Position numbers and translations under genes: made by a program. 20,692 nt of DNA, from NCBI GenBank assembly GCA_013202445.1, contig JABMRW010000059.1:1-20692 (forward strand). Direction: 5' to 3'. Of the stretch, positions 1 to 6,967 are shown piece by piece. Source of the stretch: Deltaproteobacteria bacterium (GTDB lineage Bacteria > Chloroflexota > Dehalococcoidia > Dehalococcoidales > BS750m-G39). The notes below the pieces were generated by a model. That model had not been told where the DNA came from. It did not search any database and saw only the letters and a program-made list of their open reading frames with translations. Numbering within the stretch: position 1 is the stretch's first letter; every line of letters begins with the position of its first letter.

Positions 1-206
1 CTGAGATGTTTCACTTCCCCCGCTTACCTCCACCCAGCCTATGTGTTCAGCTGGGGGTGCTCAAGGTTCACTTGAGCAGGTTGCCCCATTCGGGAATCCC
101 CGGCTATGCTTGCTAGACAGCTCACCGAGGCTTTTCGCAGTCTTGCCACGCCCTTCATCGGCCCTTGATGCCAAGGCATCCACCGCGTGCCTCTTCCCGC
201 TTGACC
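1..206 (-). rRNA. rrl: 23S ribosomal RNA, 5' end (partial)
   Basis: Read on the minus strand, this begins GGTCAAG and continues through the conserved 23S 5' signatures GGTGGATGCC, CGATGAAGG, CCGAATGGGG and GTGAAACATC, in the order and spacing of bacterial 23S domain I. The gene runs off the left edge, so only about the first 206 nucleotides are present. The mature 5' end near 206 is set by analogy with E. coli (GGTTAAGC). The gene is transcribed away from rpsL. No 16S gene or internal transcribed spacer lies upstream; its promoter sits at 355-383 instead, so the large-subunit rRNA is transcribed separately from 16S. Confidence 0.97.
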
Positions 207-266
207 CACTTCAGATTTGATACTAGTCCACGGATATTCAATTGTTAATGTGCTGGACATAATAAG

Positions 267-294
267 GCGGCTTGGTGATTCGCCACCAAGCCGC
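267..294 (-). promoter_or_regulatory. Strong stem-loop in the 23S rRNA leader
   Basis: A perfect 11-bp inverted repeat (arms 267-277 and 284-294, 6-base loop) lies between the 23S promoter and the mature 23S 5' end. On the minus strand it is followed by a weakly U-rich CTTATTATG. It could be an attenuator, a processing stem or a fold that insulates the leader. A neighbouring segment (299-304) can pair with the same arm (287-292), giving an alternative fold. The repeat is seen directly; the function is inferred. Confidence 0.6.
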
Positions 295-312
295 TCTTGG
301 CTTGAGTCACCA

Positions 313-351
313 ATCGCTTATAATTATGTTTCTGCTCTCTTCATAAGCGAT
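313..351. repeat. 9-bp inverted repeat at the predicted 23S start site
   Basis: ATCGCTTAT at 313-321 is the exact reverse complement of ATAAGCGAT at 343-351, with 21 bases between. The right arm starts 4 bases from the -10 box (355-360) of the 23S promoter and covers the expected transcription start near 348. It is therefore either an operator or a hairpin at the extreme 5' end of the 23S precursor. No known regulator site is recognised. Confidence 0.55.
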
Positions 352-354
352 AAA

Positions 355-383
355 ATATTATCATACCGTTTTCACTTTGTCAA
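355..383 (-). promoter_or_regulatory. Sigma-70-type promoter of the 23S rRNA gene
   Basis: On the minus strand a perfect -35 TTGACA (383 to 378) is followed by a 17-bp spacer and the -10 hexamer TAATAT (360 to 355). The predicted start is near 348, giving a leader of about 140 bases before mature 23S. AT-rich DNA upstream (384-423) could act as an UP element. The -35, -10 and spacer length match those of the opposing rpsL promoter exactly. Confidence 0.82.
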
Positions 384-423
384 GCGTACTTTTTCCCTAT
401 TTTATCAATCGTTAACAAACTTG

Positions 424-452
424 TTGACAGCCGCCGAGAGCTGTGGTAATAT
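424..452 (+). promoter_or_regulatory. Sigma-70-type promoter of the rpsL-led gene cluster
   Basis: A perfect -35 TTGACA at 424-429, a 17-bp spacer and the -10 TAATAT at 447-452. The predicted start is near 458, leaving a leader of about 115 bases before rpsL. It is the only strong plus-strand promoter I noticed ahead of the 20-kb gene run, so it probably drives much or all of it. The -35 boxes of this and the 23S promoter are 40 bases apart. Confidence 0.82.
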
Positions 453-474
453 TACAAATTGTCGCTAGGTAATC

Positions 475-518
475 CGGCTTACAGCCGTTAGATTGGGTTT
501 TAGTTTCAATCTTCGGCT
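475..518 (+). promoter_or_regulatory. Alternative stem-loops in the rpsL leader
   Basis: The segment AGCCG at 483-487 can pair with either of two copies of CGGCT. With 475-479 it forms a 5-bp hairpin with a 3-base loop. With 514-518 it forms a longer stem, continued after a small internal loop by AGATTG (490-495) with CAATCT (507-512). The two folds exclude each other, as in attenuators or protein-binding leaders. Pairing is read from the sequence; regulation is inferred. Confidence 0.45.
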
Positions 519-520
519 TC

Positions 521-546
521 AATGGATGAGTTACGGCTCATCCATT
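521..546 (+). promoter_or_regulatory. 10-bp perfect hairpin just upstream of the rpsL ribosome-binding site
   Basis: AATGGATGAG (521-530) and CTCATCCATT (537-546) form a perfect 10-bp stem with a 6-base loop. It ends 14 bases before the rpsL Shine-Dalgarno AGGAG. There is no T-run after it, so it is not an ordinary terminator. It could be a binding site for a ribosomal protein of this operon or a stabilising 5' structure. Confidence 0.55.
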
Positions 547-572
547 ATAATTGTAAGGCAAGGAGAAAAAGA

Positions 573-1022
573 GTGCCAACAGTAAATCAGCTGGTCCGCA
601 AAGGACGCAAACAGATGGTCAAAAAGACCAAAGCTCCGGCTTTGCGCCTCAGCTACAATGCGCTCAAAAACAGAATGGTGCAGGGGAAAGGCTCACCGCA
701 AAAGAGGGGGGTCTGCGTTCAGGTAAAGACCACCACCCCAAAAAAGCCCAACTCAGCACTGCGCAAAATAGCCAGGGTGCGGCTGACCAACGGCATCGAG
801 GTAACCGCTTACATCCCCGGTGAGGGGCATGAGCTTCAAGAACACTCAGTAGTATTAATCAGAGGCGGGCGGGTCAAGGACCTGCCCGGCGTTCGCTATC
901 ACATCATCCGCGGCGCCCTGGATGCCAGCGGCGTAGCCAACCGGCGGCAGGGTCGCAGCAAATATGGCAGCAAGAAAGTAGCCCAGGCGGCAGCTGGGGC
1001 TACTAAGGCTACCGAAGTATAG
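573..1022 (+). CDS. rpsL: 30S ribosomal protein S12
   Basis: S12 sits at the decoding centre of the small subunit and affects accuracy; streptomycin-resistance changes map to it. The 149-residue product has the family start [11 protein letters not shown], the PQKRGVC block (42-48), the [11 protein letters not shown] loop (55-65, with lysine 57 matching E. coli K42) and [14 protein letters not shown]. Both decoding-site lysines are wild type. An insert of about 14 residues before PQKRGVC gives the long form also found in Bacillus. I chose the GTG at 573 because AGGAG (561-565) lies 7 bases upstream and the protein then begins like other S12 proteins. An in-frame ATG at 522 would add 17 unrelated residues and lies in a hairpin. 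First gene of the cluster; rpsG follows after 9 bases. Confidence 0.97.
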   Translation: MPTVNQLVRKGRKQMVKKTKAPALRLSYNALKNRMVQGKGSPQKRGVCVQVKTTTPKKPNSALRKIARVRLTNGIEVTAYIPGEGHELQEHSVVLIRGGRVKDLPGVRYHIIRGALDASGVANRRQGRSKYGSKKVAQAAAGATKATEV

Positions 1023-1031
1023 GAGATATAG

Positions 1032-1502
1032 ATGTCAAGGCGGGCTCAAGCTACCAAAAGAGAGATTTTCCCTGATGCCAAATACAGCAACGAAACCGTA
1101 GCCCGGTTAATCAACAAGGTGATGATGCAGGGCAAGAAGAGCACGGCGGAGAAGATAGTCTACGGTGCCATTGATATTATGGGGCAGCAGGGAGCCAAAG
1201 AGGCGGTCAACCTTTTAGAGCAAGCGATAAAAAATGCCACTCCCCAGCTTGAGGTCAAAGCGCGGCGGGTGGGAGGTGCCACCTACCAGGTGCCCATAGA
1301 AGTCCGCCCTGACCGCGGGCTATCTCTGGCACTGCGCTGGCTGGTAGCATCAGCCCGGGCCAGAAGCGGCAAGTCCATGGCGGAAAAACTGGCTGCCGAG
1401 CTCAGTGATGCCGCCCAGGGGCAAGGAGTAACCATAAAGAAGCGTGAGGACACCCACAAGATGGCCGAGGCTAACCGAGCCTTTGCCCACTACCGATGGT
1501 GA
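1032..1502 (+). CDS. rpsG: 30S ribosomal protein S7
   Basis: S7 binds 16S rRNA early in assembly, organises the 30S head and lines the E-site. The 156-residue product has the usual length and begins SRRAQATKREIFPDAKY. The central GGATYQVPIEVRPDR and LALRWLV motifs are intact, as is the C-terminal KREDTHKMAEANRAFAHYRW region. AGGAGA at 1021-1026 precedes the ATG. The stop codon overlaps the ribosome-binding site of fusA, so the two are probably translationally coupled. In E. coli S7 represses the str operon through a leader between rpsL and rpsG; here that gap is only 9 bases, so the same mechanism cannot apply at that place. Confidence 0.97.
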   Translation: MSRRAQATKREIFPDAKYSNETVARLINKVMMQGKKSTAEKIVYGAIDIMGQQGAKEAVNLLEQAIKNATPQLEVKARRVGGATYQVPIEVRPDRGLSLALRWLVASARARSGKSMAEKLAAELSDAAQGQGVTIKKREDTHKMAEANRAFAHYRW

Positions 1503-1512
1503 GGAGAGGACT

Positions 1513-3591
1513 GTGACCAGGAGTTTCCCTTTAGAACGAATACGTAATATTGCCATTATCGCCCATATAGATGCCGGTAAGACCACCGTCACCGAAAGGA
1601 TACTCTATCATACCGGCCGCACCTATAAGATTGGCGATGTAGATGAAGGCACGGCCGTGATGGACTGGATGGAGGAGGAGAGACGGCGGGGTATTACCAT
1701 CACCGCGGCGGCCACTACCTGTTACTGGCAAGAACACCGCATCAATATTATTGACACGCCGGGGCATGTGGACTTTACCGCCGAGGTAGAGCGGAGCCTC
1801 AGGGTGCTGGATGGCGGAGTGGTCGTTTTCGACGCCGTCGCCGGGGTAGAGGCTCAGTCCGAAACGGTATGGCGGCAGGCGGATAGATACGGCGTACCCC
1901 GGATCTGCTTCATTAATAAGATGGACCGGGTGGGCGCCAACTTCAACCGCACCATATCCATGATTGAACAGCGCCTCCGCGCCAAACCCCTCACCATACA
2001 ATTCCCCATTGGCAGTGAAAGCAACTATCAGGGCATTATTGACCTGATAGAAAACAAGGCCTGGAGCTTTGAGGGCGACCCCACCGCACCACCCATAGAA
2101 ATAGCCATCCCAGAATCGGAACAGGAAAAATGCACTCAAGCTCGCCATACGCTGATTGAAAAGCTGGCCGAAACTGATGACCAGATTCTGGCGACTTACC
2201 TTGAGGGCATCACCATCACCCCGTCAGATTTAAGGCAGGCTTTGAGGCGGGTGACGATAGCGGCCAAAGGGGTGCCCATTCTCTGCGGCAGCGCCCTCAA
2301 GACCAAAGCCATTCGCCCCCTGCTTGATGCTATTATTAATTATCTTCCCTCGCCGGCGGATATGCCACCGGTAAGGGCTACCGATATCAGGGTCGGCGGC
2401 GAGGTTACTCGCCCCGCCCGCGACGACGCCCCCTTTTCTGCACTGGCCTTCAAGGTGGTCTCCGACCCCTTTGTCGGCCGGATGGTCTACTTCAGAGTCT
2501 ATTCCGGCACGGTAAAGGTAGGAGCGCAGGTATACAACTCTACCCGCGGCAAGAGGGAGCGCATCGGACGCCTCCTAATAATGCACGCCAACCGCCGGGA
2601 GGAGACCGACGAGGTCGGTGCCGGCGCTATCGTGGCCACTTTAGGCCTCAAAAACACCTTCACCGGCGATACCCTTTGCCATTACTCCCAGCCGGTGCTC
2701 CTGGAAGCCATCCGCTTCCCCGAGCCGGTGCTATCGGTAGCCATTGAGCCCAAGACCAGGGCCGACCAGGACAAACTGGGCGGAACCCTGAACAAGCTGA
2801 CCGAGGAGGACCCCACCTTCAAGGTAAAGTACGACCGGGAATCGGGGCAGACGGTTATTTCGGGCATGGGTGAGCTTCACCTGGAGTACCTGGTGGGCAG
2901 ACTGCTCAGCGAGTTCGGCGTCAATGCCAAGGTAAGCCGGCCCAAGGTCGCCTACAAAGAGACCATTACCGTTCCCGTGGAAGCAGAAGGCAAATTTATC
3001 CGCCAGAGCGGCGGTCACGGCCAGTACGGCAATATCTTTATACGGCTGGAGCCGATGGAGCGCGGCAGCGGCTTTCAGTTCGTTGACAAGGTCAAAGGCG
3101 GGGCTATTCCCAAGCAGTATATCCTGGCGGCGGAGACGGGCATTAAAGAAGCTATGGAAAGCGGGGTGGTCAGCGGCTACCCCCTAGTTGATATCAAAGC
3201 CACTATCTATGACGGCAGCTATCACGAGGTTGACTCTTCAGACATCGCCTTCAAGATGGCCGGCTCACTGGCGCTGCGCAGCGGCGTCACCCGGGCCAAG
3301 CCCATCCTCCTGGAGCCGGTTATGAAAATAGAGGTAGTTGCACCGGATGAGTTCCTTGGTGATATAATAGGTGACCTCAACTCCCGACGGGGACATATTG
3401 AGTCTATAGAGACACGAGACGGGATGGCAATTGTTCACGCCCTGGTACCCTTATCCGAGACTTTCGGTTATACCACCAGTCTCCGGTCACTGACTCAGGG
3501 CAGGGCGGTCCATTCCCTGGAGTTCTATCAATATGAGGAGCTGCCGGCGGAACTAGCCGACCAGATAACCGGCAAAGCAGCGGTCGGATAG
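1513..3591 (+). CDS. fusA: Elongation factor G
   Basis: EF-G is the GTPase that drives tRNA-mRNA translocation and, with ribosome recycling factor, splits ribosomes. The 692-residue product carries the P-loop AHIDAGKTT (17-25), switch-I RGITI (T62), DTPGH (81-85, with the catalytic His 85), NKMD (135-138) and CGSALK, followed by the usual domains II-V; family length is about 700. I chose GTG at 1513, six bases after GAGGAG (1501-1506). An ATG at 1444 in the same frame lies inside rpsG and would add unrelated residues. Normally tuf follows fusA; here rpsJ follows after 10 bases, so EF-Tu must be encoded elsewhere. Confidence 0.97.
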   Translation: MTRSFPLERIRNIAIIAHIDAGKTTVTERILYHTGRTYKIGDVDEGTAVMDWMEEERRRGITITAAATTCYWQEHRINIIDTPGHVDFTAEVERSLRVLDGGVVVFDAVAGVEAQSETVWRQADRYGVPRICFINKMDRVGANFNRTISMIEQRLRAKPLTIQFPIGSESNYQGIIDLIENKAWSFEGDPTAPPIEIAIPESEQEKCTQARHTLIEKLAETDDQILATYLEGITITPSDLRQALRRVTIAAKGVPILCGSALKTKAIRPLLDAIINYLPSPADMPPVRATDIRVGGEVTRPARDDAPFSALAFKVVSDPFVGRMVYFRVYSGTVKVGAQVYNSTRGKRERIGRLLIMHANRREETDEVGAGAIVATLGLKNTFTGDTLCHYSQPVLLEAIRFPEPVLSVAIEPKTRADQDKLGGTLNKLTEEDPTFKVKYDRESGQTVISGMGELHLEYLVGRLLSEFGVNAKVSRPKVAYKETITVPVEAEGKFIRQSGGHGQYGNIFIRLEPMERGSGFQFVDKVKGGAIPKQYILAAETGIKEAMESGVVSGYPLVDIKATIYDGSYHEVDSSDIAFKMAGSLALRSGVTRAKPILLEPVMKIEVVAPDEFLGDIIGDLNSRRGHIESIETRDGMAIVHALVPLSETFGYTTSLRSLTQGRAVHSLEFYQYEELPAELADQITGKAAVG

Positions 3592-3601
3592 AAGAGGGTA
3601 T

Positions 3602-3910
3602 ATGCCAAAACAGAAGATAAGAATCAAGCTAAAGAGTTACGACCACAAGGTATTAGACCTGTCGGCGGAGCAGATTGTAGCCGCCGTGGAGCGGACTGGC
3701 GCCGTGGTGGCGGGACCGGTACCACTGCCCACCCATATCAAGCGCTTCAGCGTTATCCGCTCCCCCTTTATTGATAAAGACTCACAGGAACAGTTCGAGA
3801 TTCGGACTCACAAGCGCCTGATTGATATTGTAGAGATGACATCCAAGACTATAGACGCTCTGAGCAGCCTCAATCTACCGGCTGGAGTAGAAATAGACAT
3901 CAAGCTATAG
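3602..3910 (+). CDS. rpsJ: 30S ribosomal protein S10 (NusE)
   Basis: S10 is part of the 30S head and, as NusE, joins NusB on boxA RNA in antitermination of rRNA operons. The 102-residue protein shows [13 protein letters not shown] (7-19) and the ribosome-contacting loop [14 protein letters not shown] (38-51), then [19 protein letters not shown]. The length is standard. A GAGGG (3594-3598) precedes the ATG. It opens the S10-type section but is only 10 bases after fusA, leaving no room for an E. coli-style L4-binding leader. Confidence 0.97.
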   Translation: MPKQKIRIKLKSYDHKVLDLSAEQIVAAVERTGAVVAGPVPLPTHIKRFSVIRSPFIDKDSQEQFEIRTHKRLIDIVEMTSKTIDALSSLNLPAGVEIDIKL

Positions 3911-3919
3911 GAATAAATC

Positions 3920-4543
3920 ATGGTTCAAGGTATTATTGGCAAAAAGCTAGGCATGGGTCAGATATTCGCCGACGATGGCAAGGTAGAAGCCTTAACCGCC
4001 ATCGAGGCCGGCCCCTGCGTGGTAATACAGGTTAAGACCAGGGACAAAGAAGGCTACAATGCCGCCCAGCTAGGCTTTGGAGAAAGTAAACGGCTCAACT
4101 CCCCCCAGAAGGGGCATCTCAAAAAGCTGGGGCAGTTCAAGCACCTCCAGGAGTTCAGGTTAGCCGATACCGGAGACATTAAAGTAGGCGATAAGATTGA
4201 TGTCAGCCTGTTCAAAGAAGGCGACCTGGTTAATATTACCGGCGTCTCCAAGGGCAAGGGCTTTGCCGGGGTAGTAAAGCGCCACCACTTTGCCGGCGGC
4301 CCCAAGACCCACGGGCAGTCCGACCGCCACCGCGCCCCCGGTTCCATAGGGTCAACTACCAGTCCGGGCCGGGTGTTAAAAGGGATGCGCATGGCCGGTC
4401 ACATGGGCAATAGCCGGGTGACGGTACGCCACCTGCAGGTATACAAAGCCGACCCGGAGCGCAATCTGTTACTAATCAGGGGAGCCGTTCCCGGAGCTAA
4501 AAACGGGTTACTACTAATAAAGAAAGCGGGAGGGGGTAAATAA
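3920..4543 (+). CDS. rplC: 50S ribosomal protein L3
   Basis: L3 is an early-binding 50S protein whose long loop reaches toward the peptidyl transferase centre. The 207-residue product begins GIIGKKLGMGQIF and carries SKGKGFAGVVKRHHF (110-124) and KGMRMAGHMGN (154-164). The loop reads GSIGSTTSPG (141-150), so the glutamine methylated by PrmB in E. coli (NQTPG) is absent, as is common outside proteobacteria. The ribosome-binding site is weak (TAGGA, 3908-3912), suggesting coupling to rpsJ. rplD begins at the very next base after the stop. Confidence 0.97.
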   Translation: MVQGIIGKKLGMGQIFADDGKVEALTAIEAGPCVVIQVKTRDKEGYNAAQLGFGESKRLNSPQKGHLKKLGQFKHLQEFRLADTGDIKVGDKIDVSLFKEGDLVNITGVSKGKGFAGVVKRHHFAGGPKTHGQSDRHRAPGSIGSTTSPGRVLKGMRMAGHMGNSRVTVRHLQVYKADPERNLLLIRGAVPGAKNGLLLIKKAGGGK

Positions 4544-5221
4544 GTGGAGGTCCCGGTTTATAGCCCCAGCGGTGAGGTAACCAAACACATTGAGATAAGT
4601 GACGGCGTTTTTGCCGTGCCCTTTAACGAGGCAGTGGTACACCAGGCAGTAGTCAGGCAGCAGGCCAACGCCCGCCAGGGAACCTCCAGCACCAAGACCC
4701 GCGCCGAGGTTGCCGGCAGCGGCCGCAAGCTGTTCCGGCAGAAGCACACCGGCATGGCGCGGGCGGGCAACAAGAAGTCATCGCTGCGCCGGGGAGGCGG
4801 CATTACTTTCGGCCCCAGGCCCCGGAGTTACCAACAGGACATGCCCAAAAAGATGCGCCAGCTGGCGCTGAGGTGCGCCTTATCAGCCAAGACCAGGGAC
4901 GAGGAGCTAAAGGTCCTGGAAGAGCTGAAGTTTGACCAGACCAAGACCAAACAGATGGCGCAAATTTTAGTGGCGCTGGGGATAGACTCCACCGCCCTTA
5001 TTGTGACCGATAAGCCGGAGGAAAATATAATCAAGTCAGCCCGCAACCTGGCCGGGATTAAGACCATACCGGCCAATATACTAAACGTGGTTGACATTCT
5101 ATCCTATAAAATGTTACTTATGACCGAGTCGGCGGTACGCAAGGCAGAGCAGCTGTGGGGCCCCCAGAAAGCGGAGATTTCCGGGGTAAAGCTGTGGGGA
5201 GGCGGCAATGCATCTATATAA
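4544..5221 (+). CDS. rplD: 50S ribosomal protein L4
   Basis: L4 lines the peptide exit tunnel; its extended loop forms part of the constriction where macrolides act. The 225-residue product has the family core with the basic loop from about residue 45 to 98, including RQKHTGMARAG (65-75) and RRGGGITFGPRPR (82-94). The start is GTG, directly after the rplC stop, with AGGGGG at 4531-4536. The last 14 bases overlap rplW in another frame. In E. coli L4 also represses its own operon; no suitable leader is visible here. Confidence 0.96.
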   Translation: MEVPVYSPSGEVTKHIEISDGVFAVPFNEAVVHQAVVRQQANARQGTSSTKTRAEVAGSGRKLFRQKHTGMARAGNKKSSLRRGGGITFGPRPRSYQQDMPKKMRQLALRCALSAKTRDEELKVLEELKFDQTKTKQMAQILVALGIDSTALIVTDKPEENIIKSARNLAGIKTIPANILNVVDILSYKMLLMTESAVRKAEQLWGPQKAEISGVKLWGGGNASI

Positions 5222-5492
5222 TGTATTACAACGCCCGTTAATAACCGAAAAGAACTCGGCCCTTCAGGCCCAGGGCAAATACACCTTTGAGGTAGCCAAA
5301 GAGGCCAATAAGGAACAGATTAAACGGGCGGTAGAGAAAGCATTTAAGGTCACCGTCACCGGGGTCAATGTGATGACGGTGCCCGGTAAGAGGCGCCGGA
5401 TGCGGGGCCGAGAGGTACTGAACCCGTCGTGGAAAAAGGCCCTGGTCACCTTAAAGCCCGGCGACAAGATAGAACTATTCGAGGGGGTATAA
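5208..5492 (+). CDS. rplW: 50S ribosomal protein L23
   Basis: L23 sits at the tunnel exit and docks trigger factor, SRP and the Sec translocon. The 94-residue product begins near RPLITEKNSAL, the conserved N-terminal signature, and contains KRAVEKAFKVTVTGVNVM and the basic PGKRRRMRGR loop, followed by a standard C-terminus. The ATG at 5208 lies 14 bases inside rplD and follows GGGAGG (5196-5201). rplB starts immediately after the stop. Confidence 0.96.
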   Translation: MHLYNVLQRPLITEKNSALQAQGKYTFEVAKEANKEQIKRAVEKAFKVTVTGVNVMTVPGKRRRMRGREVLNPSWKKALVTLKPGDKIELFEGV

Positions 5493-6320
5493 GTGCCACT
5501 AAAGCAATATCGTCCAACCTCGCCCGGCCGGCGGAGCATGACCGGCTCCAGCTTTGAGGAAATAACCAAAAGCAAGCCGGAGAAATCGCTGCTGCTACCC
5601 CTCAAGAAGAAGGGAGGGCGCAGCAACCAGGGGAGAATCACCGTCCGCCACCGCGGCGGCGGCGCCAAGCGCCGGCTGCGCATAATAGACTTTAAAAGAG
5701 ATAAGCTCGGCGTACCGGGCCGGGTAGCGGCTATTGAGTACGACCCCAACCGCTCCGCCCGTATCGCCCTTATTTTCTACGCCGATGGGGAAAAACGTTA
5801 TATCCTGGCCCCCTCCGAACTCAATGTGGACGATGTCATAAAATCAGGCGAGGGTGCCGAGTTAAAACCGGGCAACGCCCTGCCCTTAAAGCTAATCCCC
5901 ACCGGGACGATGATACATAATATTGAGATGCAGCCGGGTAAAGGGGGGCAACTGGTACGCAGTGCCGGAGTCTCCGCCCAGCTAATGGCCAAGGAAGGCG
6001 AATACGCCCTAATCAGAATGCCCTCCAGTGAAGTGCGGCGTATCCGCAGCAACTGTCTGGCCACAATCGGGCAGGTGGGCAATCTTGACCACCGCAGTAT
6101 CAGCCTGGGCAAAGCCGGACGCAAACGGTGGATGGGCTGGAGACCCACGGTGAGGGGTTCGGCAATGTCCCCTCGCGACCACCCCCACGGTGGGGGCGAA
6201 GGCAGGTCGCCGATAGGAATGCCCGGACCCAAGACACCCTGGGGTAAGCCGGCTTTAGGCTACAGGACACGCAAGCCTAAGCCTGGAGATAAAATGATAG
6301 TCAGACGCAGGGGGAAGTGA
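5493..6320 (+). CDS. rplB: 50S ribosomal protein L2
   Basis: L2 is one of the most conserved 50S proteins, needed for subunit joining and for activity of the peptidyl transferase centre. The 275-residue product is standard length: [13 protein letters not shown] (51-63), the OB-fold and SH3-like core, and the [10 protein letters not shown] motif (229-238) with its universally conserved histidine, ending in a basic tail. It starts with GTG right after the rplW stop. rpsS follows after five bases. Confidence 0.97.
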   Translation: MPLKQYRPTSPGRRSMTGSSFEEITKSKPEKSLLLPLKKKGGRSNQGRITVRHRGGGAKRRLRIIDFKRDKLGVPGRVAAIEYDPNRSARIALIFYADGEKRYILAPSELNVDDVIKSGEGAELKPGNALPLKLIPTGTMIHNIEMQPGKGGQLVRSAGVSAQLMAKEGEYALIRMPSSEVRRIRSNCLATIGQVGNLDHRSISLGKAGRKRWMGWRPTVRGSAMSPRDHPHGGGEGRSPIGMPGPKTPWGKPALGYRTRKPKPGDKMIVRRRGK

Positions 6321-6325
6321 CTTAA

Positions 6326-6619
6326 ATGTCAAGGTCAACTAAAAAAGGCCCAGCCGTTGATGCCAAACTGATGAAAAAGGTCGATGCGCTGAGCCGCGCT
6401 GAGGAAAAGACGATAATAAAGACCTGGGCTCGCTGGTCCACCATCACGCCTAAGATGGTCGGTTTTACCATCGGCGTCCATGACGGACGGAGGCATGTGC
6501 CCATCTATATCACGGAAAACATGGTAGGGCACAAACTGGGTGAGTTCGCTTCTACCCGAACCTTCAGGGGACACGTGGGCAGGGGAGAGAAAGCTGCCCC
6601 GAGGAAAAGTAGGCCATAA
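6326..6619 (+). CDS. rpsS: 30S ribosomal protein S19
   Basis: S19 pairs with S13 in the 30S head and contacts A- and P-site tRNAs through its C-terminal tail. The 97-residue protein begins [14 protein letters not shown] and has [22 protein letters not shown] and [17 protein letters not shown], all hallmarks of the family. A GGGGAAG run at 6311-6317 at the end of rplB provides the ribosome-binding site. The stop codon abuts the ATG of rplV. Confidence 0.97.
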   Translation: MSRSTKKGPAVDAKLMKKVDALSRAEEKTIIKTWARWSTITPKMVGFTIGVHDGRRHVPIYITENMVGHKLGEFASTRTFRGHVGRGEKAAPRKSRP

Positions 6620-6967
6620 ATGGAAGTAAAGGCTATATCTAAAGACACCGGTATCTCGCCACGCAAGGTACGCCTGCTGGTAGACATGGTGCGGGGCAAG
6701 AGGGTAGATGAGGCACTATCCCTGCTCAAATTTACCCCCACCCCCACCGCCAGGGTGGTAGCCAAGGTGGTGAAATCAGCGGCGGCCAATGCCGAAAACA
6801 ACTTCCAGATGGACCCCGCCGATTTAAAGATTGTAGGCATCTTTGCCGATGAGGCTAGAACCATGAAAAGGTTTCGCCCCCGGGCCCGGGGACGGGCCGC
6901 CCCCATCCTCAAGCGTTCCAGCCATATAACGGTTATCGTTGCCGAGGAGGAGAGTATTGGGGCATAA
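6620..6967 (+). CDS. rplV: 50S ribosomal protein L22
   Basis: L22 spans the 50S and, with L4, narrows the exit tunnel. The 115-residue product shows the N-terminal SPRKVRLLVDMVRGKRVDEAL (13-33) and the long beta-hairpin rich in arginine (about 77-97, RFRPRARGRAAPI), the part that reaches the tunnel and is altered in some macrolide-resistant strains. The ATG directly follows the rpsS stop. Its last 11 bases overlap the TTG start of rpsC. Confidence 0.97.
   Translation: MEVKAISKDTGISPRKVRLLVDMVRGKRVDEALSLLKFTPTPTARVVAKVVKSAAANAENNFQMDPADLKIVGIFADEARTMKRFRPRARGRAAPILKRSSHITVIVAEEESIGA

Larger units (their letters stand above)
207..572. promoter_or_regulatory. Divergent intergenic control region between 23S rRNA and rpsL
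   Basis: This 366-base stretch contains no convincing gene. It holds the 23S promoter on the minus strand, the rpsL promoter on the plus strand, an AT-rich stretch of 40 bases between the two -35 boxes, a 9-bp inverted repeat at the predicted 23S start site, and stem-loops in both transcript leaders. An 83-codon open frame from 217 is not believable because it runs straight through the promoters. The entries below describe each element. Confidence 0.85.

Noticed and set aside
39..260. 73-codon open frame on the minus strand
   Set aside because: It lies within the 23S rRNA 5' end and its leader; it is a chance frame in an RNA gene.
297..324. Second plus-strand promoter, TTGGCT-16 bp-TATAAT
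   Set aside because: The -35 box is poor, and TATAAT falls in the inverted repeat at the 23S start. The 424-452 promoter is much better.
332..342. boxA-like TGCTCTCTTCA on the plus strand
   Set aside because: It is upstream of the rpsL promoter and on the wrong strand for 23S, so it would not be in the expected transcripts.
217..468. 83-codon open frame on the plus strand
   Set aside because: It runs through both promoters and the leader stem-loops, has no ribosome-binding site, and its product has no recognisable pattern.
522..572. Longer N-terminus for rpsL from ATG 522
   Set aside because: No ribosome-binding site, the ATG is in a 10-bp hairpin, and the extra residues are not part of S12.
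1531..2148. 205-codon minus-strand frame opposite fusA
   Set aside because: The plus strand encodes intact EF-G here; the reverse product shows no family motif.
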